From: JBPOHE01 sp052035915
GTDB lineage: Bacteria > Pseudomonadota > Gammaproteobacteria > Chromatiales > Chromatiaceae
Length of the DNA: 26,864 bases
Reading direction: 5' to 3'
Assembly (NCBI GenBank): GCA_052035915.1
Contig: JBPOHE010000102.1
Coordinates: 1-26,864 of the forward strand
In this document: piece after piece, positions 14,632 to 20,186 of the stretch
How positions within the stretch are numbered: the stretch's first letter is position 1
Layout of the letters: each line of letters begins with the position of its first letter
Position numbers and translations under genes: made by a program
The notes under the pieces: model-generated
The model's database searches: none
What the model was told of the DNA's origin: nothing
What the model saw: the letters and a program-made list of their open reading frames with translations, nothing else

Positions 14632-16266
14632 ATGACGAGCGTACTGGCAAGACTCTGGCACTGGATCGACCGCAACATCCTCGAACTCGGGCGGGAGATG
14701 CGGTTGTCCTATCTGCCGCCGCTCATGGTTTATCTGGCGGCGGGGGTGTCGGGACTGACGGGTATCGTCGGCACCTTCTTCGTTAAGGACTATCTGGGGC
14801 TTTCGGCCCATTTCCTCGCCGCCCTGGGCTTCTGGGCCGGGATCCCCTGGGCGCTGAAGATGCCCCTCGGCCATCTGGTGGATCTGCTGTGGCGTTGGAA
14901 ATCCTGGTTGATCCTCCTTGGCGCCGGGCTGATCAGCGCCAGCCTGCTGATCATGCTGGGTTTGCTCGCCGAACCGGCCCTGATGCGCCAATACATGACC
15001 ACGGAGGCCTGGTACGTGTTGGCGGTGCTGCTCTCCCCGGTGGGCTATGTGATTCAGGACGTGGTGGCCGACGCCATGACGGTGGAGGCGGTACCCCGGG
15101 TCGATGAACGCGGCCATCCCTTCGATCCCGAGACCCGCCGTCTCATGCACACCAGCATGCAGACCCTGGGGCGGGTCGCCATCGTCGGCGGCGGGGTCTT
15201 GGTGTCCCTGGTCAATATCCTCAAATTCACCGGGGTCGAGGGTATGGCCGCGGCGGACAAGCTGCGCGCCTATGTACAGATCTACCAACTGGCCCTGATC
15301 ATCCCCCTGATCTCGGTGCTCGGCGTTTTGCTCGGCGGCCTCCTGCAACGACGTCATCTGGGCGAACTCTGCCGTGCCGGGCTATCCCGGGCGGAGGCTT
15401 GGGCCTTGCTCGATCCCCAGGGCGAGCCGCCCAGCCCGAACTGGTGGATCCTCGGCGGCAGTCTGGTGTTCGGGATCTTCACCCTGACGATGGGGCTGAG
15501 CGAAGTCAGCTACAGCCAGGAGATCGTCTTCGCCGGTTCCCTGGGCATCGTCGCCTTCCTCATCCAGCGTTTGCTGCGCTCATTGGAGCCCGAGGCGAGA
15601 CGTACCCTGCTCGGCACCGCCATCATCATCTTCGTCTTCCGCGCCACCCCCAACGCCGGTGCCGGCATGACCTGGTGGGAGATCGATGTCCTCGGCTTCG
15701 ATCAGCCCTTTCTCGCCCTGCTGTCCCTCATCGGCAGCGGACTCGCGCTCTTCGGCATGTTCCTCTTCCGCCGCTTCATGGGGGAGCGCTCCATCGCCTA
15801 TGTGGTGGTCTTTCTCACCCTGGTCGGCACCTTGCTGAGCCTGCCCATCCTGGGGATGTACTACGGCCTGCACGAATGGACCGCCAGCTTGACCGGCGGG
15901 CTGGTGGATGCCCGCTTCATCGCCCTGGTCGATACCGCCCTGGAGTCGCCGCTCGGCCAGGTGGCCATGATCCCCATGCTGGCCTGGATCGCCAACTCCG
16001 CGCCGGCCAGCCTCAAGGCGACCTATTTCGCCATCATGGCCTCCTTCACCAACCTGGCCCTGTCCCTGGCCCAGCTCGGCACCAAGTACCTCAACGCCAT
16101 CTTCGTCGTCACCCGGGAGGTCAAGGCCCCGGCCACCGGCCTCATCACCACCCCGGCCGATTACAGCGAACTCGGCTGGTTGTTGATCGGCGTGACCTTC
16201 CTGGGTCTGGCGCTGCCCTTGCTGGCGATCTGGCTGGTCCGGGGGCTGGGGCTGCGGAGCGCCTGA
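14632..16266 (+). CDS. Folate/biopterin transporter (FBT/BT1) family membrane protein
   Basis: Major-facilitator-type carrier with about 12 membrane helices, 544 residues. Family markers are GIPWALKMPLGHLVDL in the loop after helix 2 (BT1 version of the MFS loop signature) and YVIQDVVADAMTVEAV, the family's aspartate-containing helix. A central hydrophilic segment (about 250-280, RRHLGELCRAGLSRAEAW) separates the two six-helix halves, and residues in APASLKATYFAIMASFTNLALSLAQLGTKYLN near the C-terminus also match the family layout. Members in protists, plants and cyanobacteria move folates or pterins; some relatives have unknown substrates. Three in-frame starts (GTG, GTG, ATG) occur at 14626-14632; GGGAGG at 14621-14626 best serves the ATG. 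The gene stands alone between repeat-rich spacers. Confidence 0.82.
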   Translation: MTSVLARLWHWIDRNILELGREMRLSYLPPLMVYLAAGVSGLTGIVGTFFVKDYLGLSAHFLAALGFWAGIPWALKMPLGHLVDLLWRWKSWLILLGAGLISASLLIMLGLLAEPALMRQYMTTEAWYVLAVLLSPVGYVIQDVVADAMTVEAVPRVDERGHPFDPETRRLMHTSMQTLGRVAIVGGGVLVSLVNILKFTGVEGMAAADKLRAYVQIYQLALIIPLISVLGVLLGGLLQRRHLGELCRAGLSRAEAWALLDPQGEPPSPNWWILGGSLVFGIFTLTMGLSEVSYSQEIVFAGSLGIVAFLIQRLLRSLEPEARRTLLGTAIIIFVFRATPNAGAGMTWWEIDVLGFDQPFLALLSLIGSGLALFGMFLFRRFMGERSIAYVVVFLTLVGTLLSLPILGMYYGLHEWTASLTGGLVDARFIALVDTALESPLGQVAMIPMLAWIANSAPASLKATYFAIMASFTNLALSLAQLGTKYLNAIFVVTREVKAPATGLITTPADYSELGWLLIGVTFLGLALPLLAIWLVRGLGLRSA

Positions 16267-16314
16267 TATCCATCATTTTTTTCTTTAATCACTTTTATCG
16301 GATAAGTGCGTCTT

Positions 16315-17019
16315 ATGAATTGGCTCTCAATCCCACCGGCCCCGCGATACTTAGGCGATTGCCGGAAAAAGATATACCAGAATGCGCCGGATGTTCGTTC
16401 GCCTTCCAGGCGCGTCAGCCGACGCAGAGCGAGCTCTGTAACGGCTGACGCAACGCCGAAGGCGGACGAAAAGACAAGCAGGCTGGTATATCTTTTGACA
16501 GAAATCGCCTTACCCCTGCTGGGTCTGCTCCTCCTCTTCCCCGTTCCACCAGCGACCGCGGCGAGCCCCCGCCTCTGCGAGGTCCACAGCGTCAGTGACG
16601 GCGATACCCTGAGGGTGGAATGCGGACGCCGGAAGCTCCAGATCCGCATGCAATGCATCGACGCCCCGGAACTGAGTCAGGAGCCCTGGGGGCGGGAGGC
16701 CAGAGACCAGTTACGTCGCCTCATGCCGAAGCGGGTGCAGATCGAGGGGGGGCAGCGGGACAATTACGGTCGCTTGGTCGCCGAAGTGAAGGACCCGGCC
16801 AACAAGCGCAACCTGAACCTGGAGATGGTGCGCCGGGGCAAGGCGGCGGTCTATGCGAACTATTGCGACCAGGTCGAATACTTCAAGGCCCAGGAGCGGG
16901 CCCGCCAGGCGGGAATCGGCATCTGGGAGCGTCCAGGGATGCAGCAAAGGCCCTGGCAATGGCGACGGGAGCATCGGCAAGAGGAGAGCTGGTCGCTTTC
17001 CTCCTTCTTCCGCTGGTGA
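16315..17019 (+). CDS. Secreted staphylococcal-nuclease-like (thermonuclease) protein with disturbed N-terminus
   Basis: The nuclease core starts around LCEVHSVSDGDTLRVECG and continues through RMQCIDAPELSQEPWGREARDQL, where the Ca-binding aspartate and first active-site residues lie, to the second active-site part DNYGRLVAEV and the helix MVRRGKAAVYANYC. This is a complete SNase-fold OB domain for Ca-dependent cleavage of DNA/RNA, apparently exported: the segment IALPLLGLLLLFPVPPATAA before the core is a signal peptide. The ATG at 16315 is the first good start, but codons about 18-61 are encoded by the 130-bp palindrome at 16367-16496. A TTG at 16495, just at the palindrome's end, would give a protein beginning directly at the signal peptide and may be the working start. 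The first 50-60 residues are therefore doubtful. Confidence 0.8.
   Translation: MNWLSIPPAPRYLGDCRKKIYQNAPDVRSPSRRVSRRRASSVTADATPKADEKTSRLVYLLTEIALPLLGLLLLFPVPPATAASPRLCEVHSVSDGDTLRVECGRRKLQIRMQCIDAPELSQEPWGREARDQLRRLMPKRVQIEGGQRDNYGRLVAEVKDPANKRNLNLEMVRRGKAAVYANYCDQVEYFKAQERARQAGIGIWERPGMQQRPWQWRREHRQEESWSLSSFFRW
16367..16496. repeat. 130-bp nested palindromic element (MITE-like)
   Basis: Perfect 14-bp terminal inverted repeats, AAAAGATATACCAG (16367-16380) and CTGGTATATCTTTT (16483-16496). Inside these are TTCGTTCGCCTTC against GAAGGCGGACGAA (12 of 13), GCGTCAGCCG against CGGCTGACGC, and a central CAGAGC-GA-GCTCTG. Nearly the whole unit can fold as one hairpin. It is a single copy in this window and lies in frame within the 5' part of the nuclease gene. 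No obvious target duplication is seen. Confidence 0.85.
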
Positions 17020-17035
17020 TCCTGGCCGGGGGGTG

Positions 17036-17647
17036 TCACTCCCAGGCAGGGGTGTCTCTCGGCGACCCGATCAGGCGGACAAGAATCCGCTCCCAGTCCA
17101 CCTTGATCCCACCCAGGGAAGAGATCGAGGTTTCCCCCCGGAGTTCGGCGATCCGCGGACGTCCGAAACCCTGGCCATCATGGAGATAGATACTCAACAG
17201 CCGATCGCCAGGGTGCACCACCCAGTATTCCCGCACCCCGGCCCGCTCATAGGCCGCCAGCTTGATGATCTGGTCGTGACTGGCGGAGGCGGGCGAGACC
17301 ACCTCCATCACCCAGTCCGGGGCACCGCGCACCCCGCGCGGACTGAGTTTGGCCGGGTCGCAGACCACCAGCACATCGGGTTGCACCACAGTGGTGACAG
17401 CGTCATCCGCCTCGCCGGCCCGGGGCAGTAGCACATCCACCGGCGCCAGGAGTACCCGGCAGGGATTATTCTGGAGGCCGATTCTGATCTGAAAGGCCAC
17501 CTCGAAAGCGATGGTCTGATGATCCAGGGAGGGGGCCGGCGCCATCAGAAAGGCGGCGCCGTCCACCAACTCATAACGTTGGTTCTCCGGCCAGGTCCGA
17601 TACTCGCCGTAACTGTATTGGTGCTGGTCGCGCAAGGCATAACCCAT
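17036..17647 (-). CDS. Uma2 family (DUF820) restriction-endonuclease-like protein
   Basis: A 203-residue protein with the PD-(D/E)XK-type fold of the Uma2/DUF820 family. It has RYELVDGAAFLMAPAPSLDHQ near residue 24-44, QPDVLVV with D91, EVVSPASASHD with E115, then K129 in QIIKLAAYERAGVREYWVV, the most diagnostic stretch. Family members are often abundant in cyanobacteria and filamentous or sulfur bacteria; their biological role is unresolved, although the fold suggests nuclease activity. ATG 17647 is a clear start. It is convergent with the nuclease gene (16-base gap) and divergent from the TIR gene. All key residues are in place, so it appears intact. Confidence 0.9.
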   Translation of the reverse strand: MGYALRDQHQYSYGEYRTWPENQRYELVDGAAFLMAPAPSLDHQTIAFEVAFQIRIGLQNNPCRVLLAPVDVLLPRAGEADDAVTTVVQPDVLVVCDPAKLSPRGVRGAPDWVMEVVSPASASHDQIIKLAAYERAGVREYWVVHPGDRLLSIYLHDGQGFGRPRIAELRGETSISSLGGIKVDWERILVRLIGSPRDTPAWE

Positions 17648-17833
17648 GGCTGTCTCCCCGCTGAGGCTGTCCCCCTTCGATGATACAAAGAAGGCTTACC
17701 GCCGTCATGGTGGCGCCGAGAGGGAGGCTCTCCGGCCGAAACCCCAGGCGCTTGACGCCCTCGGGATCTGCGCCGATACTCCGCCGCGACCTCGTCCAGC
17801 AAAAAAACATCGGCTACAGGAAGAAAGCCACAA

Positions 17834-18832
17834 ATGTATAACGCGTTCATCAGCTACGCCTGGCGCGACAACAAAGATTGTGGTCTCCAGCCGCAAGGTT
17901 GGATTAGCGTCTTCGTCGATCGCCTGAGCAAACACCTCAACCGTGAGCTTGCCCGGGACATCGCTGCCGACGGTATCTGGCTGGACTATGAACGTATGCG
18001 TGGCAACGACCACATCACCACCGCCGTCCGTAAGCAACTCGAATCCTCACGCCTGCTGATCCCTATCCTCTCCAAGGCTTGGTTGGACTCCTCATGGTGC
18101 CGACAAGAGCTGGAGATTTTTCTTGGCCTCCATGGGAGCACTCCCAACCGCCTCTTTCCAGTCTGGATGGAACCGGTGGAAAACCCACCATCTCCTCTTG
18201 ATGATCTTCTCAAATACAAACTTTGGTACCAGGACCAATCCAAGCAACCTCGTACCCGCTGGTTTCCTGATCCTGACTCAATCGATCGGGACTATAGCGC
18301 TCTCCAACAGGATATGGCCCGGGATATGGCGAAACGGCTGCTAGAGATCACCGGTCATGAAGAAGCAATCCAGCCCCAAGCAGAGGCACCATCTCTCCCT
18401 TCACTCTCCCGCCCGAACAGGCCTTATCTGGTGCTGGTCAACGGCGGCGACGATGATTGGGAGCTGGTGGAGAGGGTAGCGGAACACCTGTATCTGGATC
18501 ACGGCATTGGCTACGCCCTGCCGTTGCGGGCTGGCAATGGACTGAAAAGCTCGGAGATCAATCGAGACCTTCGCGAAAAGCTCAAGGTCTGCCATGCGGT
18601 CTTGCTGGTCTACCATCAAGGTCCCGCAAATCAGCTCCATCAGCACATCACTGGTTTTCTCCAAGCGACGACCAACCGACCGCGCATGACATCCCTCCCC
18701 AGCCTAACCCTTTGCCAGCCCTGCGGCACTAGCATCCGTCTCGGCTACCGCCCGCCCCAGATGCGTATTCTGGAATGCTGCACCCAAGATCTCAGCGACT
18801 GCGCCGCCCAAATCGCGGGCCTGTTGCCATGA
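17834..18832 (+). CDS. TIR-domain protein with second TIR-like C-terminal domain
   Basis: A 332-residue protein. The first 150 residues are a bacterial TIR domain: YNAFISYAWRD (strand A), GIWLDYERMRGNDHI (BB-loop region) and LLIPILSKAWLDSSWCRQE, with E92 at the position of the catalytic glutamate of NAD-cleaving TIR domains. After a Pro/Ser linker (about 176-197), residues 198-330 start PYLVLVNGGDDD and contain KSSEINRDLREKLKVCHAVLLVY, which resembles a second, degenerate TIR-like fold. AGGAAGAA lies about 8 bases before the ATG. The stop codon overlaps the start of a STAND-NTPase gene (ATGA), the usual arrangement for TIR plus STAND modules thought to act in phage defence or signalling. The gene appears intact, but its partner is broken. 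Confidence 0.82.
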   Translation: MYNAFISYAWRDNKDCGLQPQGWISVFVDRLSKHLNRELARDIAADGIWLDYERMRGNDHITTAVRKQLESSRLLIPILSKAWLDSSWCRQELEIFLGLHGSTPNRLFPVWMEPVENPPSPLDDLLKYKLWYQDQSKQPRTRWFPDPDSIDRDYSALQQDMARDMAKRLLEITGHEEAIQPQAEAPSLPSLSRPNRPYLVLVNGGDDDWELVERVAEHLYLDHGIGYALPLRAGNGLKSSEINRDLREKLKVCHAVLLVYHQGPANQLHQHITGFLQATTNRPRMTSLPSLTLCQPCGTSIRLGYRPPQMRILECCTQDLSDCAAQIAGLLP

Positions 18833-19292
18833 ACGGCCCGCCTTTCCCCGCCCCCTATGTCGGCCTGCGTCCCTTCGAGCGCCACGAGTCCCTGTTGTTT
18901 TTCGGCCGGGAGGAACAGGTGGACCAGCTCCTGGACAAGCTGGGGGAGACCCATTTCCTGGCCGTGCTCGGCCTCTCCGGCTCCGGCAAGTCCTCCCTGG
19001 TGCGGGCCGGGCTGCTGCCGGCCCTGGAGGCGGGGGGCCTGGCCCAGGACGCTCTGCTCTGGGCCGATCTGCGCCCCGATGGCCGCCAGCTGGCCGCCGT
19101 GGGCCGGGAGTCGACCGTCAGCCTCCACGACCTCGCCCCCGACCCGGCCCCGCCCCGCCGGGGGCCGCGCCCAACCCCAACGCCGGCCAGTGCTGGGTGG
19201 CGGTGCCCCTGACCATGGGCCGCTTGGCCCTGTACCGCTTCCCCTATGCCGCGCCGCCGCCGTCCTTGACCGCCACACCCCCTGGCCCCTAG
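18829..19292 (+). pseudogene. Eroded STAND NTPase / WD40 gene (internal deletion plus frameshift)
   Basis: The start (ATG 18829, overlapping the TIR stop) is a perfect nSTAND1-type N-terminus: APYVGLRPFERHESLLFFG, then GREEQVDQLL and a P-loop GLSGSGKSS (about 48-56) with LVRAGLLPALEAGG. About residue 72 the sequence jumps to a WD40-repeat-like strand, LWADLRPDGRQLAAVG, followed by RESTVSLHDLAP, which in full-length relatives would be hundreds of residues further on. The frame then hits TGA at 19210-19212. In another frame, after about 19131, a protein-like tail including QCWVAVPLTMGRLALYRFPY continues to TAG at 19290-19292. The simplest reading is a large in-frame deletion plus a frameshift, leaving a remnant that cannot form the Walker B, sensor and repeat domains. 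A short expressed protein of 127 residues is possible. Confidence 0.75.
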
Positions 19293-19298
19293 GCGGTT

Positions 19299-19395
19299 GT
19301 CATTTCGACCCGGTCCCGATCCGCGCGAGGAAGCAGGGGAGAAAGCTTGCATCAAGCAAGGTCGCCGCAAGCTTCCTCACGGCGTTCGGCATGAC
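19299..19395. repeat. REP-like inverted repeat (GTCAT...ATGAC ends)
   Basis: The outer arms GTCATTTCGACC (19299-19310) and GTTCGGCATGAC (19384-19395) are imperfect reverse complements, and AAGCTTGC (19343-19350) faces GCAAGCTT (19366-19373) perfectly. The wording resembles interspersed repeats with a GTCATTTCGA start found in diverse bacteria (from memory). It lies directly after the STAND remnant. Confidence 0.55.
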
Positions 19396-19541
19396 GGTTC
19401 TCTGTACAACTCCGTTTTGCCCAGACTCCAGCTTGGGAACCGCCTCCGGGTGTCGAACCCGGTAGGGGAGATAATACCAACTCCCGTTAGCTTTTCTGCC
19501 ATCGGCAGCTGAGGGACTGGCGCCCGACTCTGCCGCCGTCG

Positions 19542-19566
19542 GTGGGAGCGGCGCCCTCGCCGCGAC
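19542..19566. repeat. REP-like GC hairpin
   Basis: GCGGCG (19548-19553) and CGCCGC (19558-19563) pair around CCCT. Together with the leading GTGGGA and trailing GAC this has the shape of the REP palindromes known from Pseudomonas and relatives. Only one copy is seen here. Confidence 0.5.
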
Positions 19567-19743
19567 AAAGATCAAGATCGGCCCGAGGGCGGACCTCCAA
19601 CCGCCAGCCGCGCTACGCCATGTCCGTAGGCGTCGTGATCATAAGATCTATCTGGAAAGGGTATAAGCCCCGGTTTGCTGGCGCTCGCGTCTGGGAGGTC
19701 AGGCCGGGAACAGCCCGAGCCTGGAGGCCTGTTCTCCTCTCCG

Positions 19744-19765
19744 GGTCAGGCGCTTCGGCCTGACC
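19744..19765. other. Strong 8-bp hairpin with GCTTCG loop
   Basis: GGTCAGGC (19744-19751) pairs perfectly with GCCTGACC (19758-19765) around GCTTCG. Another GGTCAGGC occurs at 19697-19704. No T tract follows. It sits 13 bases before repeat copy D. Confidence 0.6.
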
Positions 19766-19778
19766 TGCCCTCATGACA

Positions 19779-19893
19779 CCGGGCCTGGGCTGAAAAGGCT
19801 CGATTTCGTTCTTCAAAAGAGAACAATTGATTGTATTAAGAGCGAATAGTTCTCTTTATGAGAACGCAATCCAAGCCGGACACCCCAGGCCCG
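19779..19893. repeat. GTTCTC paired-palindrome element, copy D
   Basis: The left end is CCGGGCCTGGGCTG (from 19779) and the right end CCCAGGCCCG (to 19893). The palindromes are GTTCTTCAAAAGAGAAC at 19808-19824 and GTTCTCTTTATGAGAAC at 19849-19865, with starts 41 bp apart. The left flank aaggctcgatttc matches copies A and E. It lies in the long spacer between the STAND remnant and valS. Confidence 0.85.
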
Positions 19894-19955
19894 AGCGCCG
19901 CCCATCAAGGTGCGGATCCAGGTCGCCTGGTATCGAAGGCGCCAAGCGTCTCCAC

Positions 19956-19983
19956 CTGGTACAGAGGTGCCGAAATATCGATA
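19956..19983. repeat. 28-bp dispersed repeat, copy 2
   Basis: Same sequence as 13713-13740 except for three consecutive bases before TATCGATA. It lies about 200 bases upstream of valS, whereas copy 1 lies 20 bases beyond the start of the minus-strand membrane-protein gene. Confidence 0.7.
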
Positions 19984-20108
19984 GCTTCCAGCCCGCATTT
20001 GTCACCTGGTGCCCTGGCGAGGACGACGAGAGGCGGTTGTGGTGGGAGGCAGGTCGGAATCGGCGGCGTAGGCGTAGCTAACCAGATCCTGACCGAGCTT
20101 CGAGTCCG

Positions 20109-20137
20109 CCGACCCTCTGTCCCGACTGAGCTATAAT
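20109..20137 (+). promoter_or_regulatory. Candidate promoter for valS
   Basis: A perfect TATAAT lies at 20132-20137. Seventeen bases upstream is CCGACC (20109-20114), a three-of-six match to the -35 box. A start site near 20144 would give a leader of about 43 bases before the valS ATG. Confidence 0.5.
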
Positions 20138-20186
20138 CCGCCCTCTTCCGGCATCCCGCTTTTCTTTCTCACGGCAAGGCCAACTC

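Noticed and set aside
16959..17189. Lipoprotein-like start (ATG, basic residues, LLLPLVILAGGC)
   Set aside because: The lipobox-like segment is attractive, but the ORF overlaps the end of the nuclease gene and then runs antisense into the Uma2 gene, becoming Arg/Pro-rich; there is no room for a real mature protein.
17571..17810. Short minus-strand ORFs upstream of the Uma2 gene containing DEVAAEYRRR and LGFRPESLPLG
   Set aside because: The two pieces lie in different frames and might be a remnant of a small gene, but neither is long or distinctive enough to annotate.
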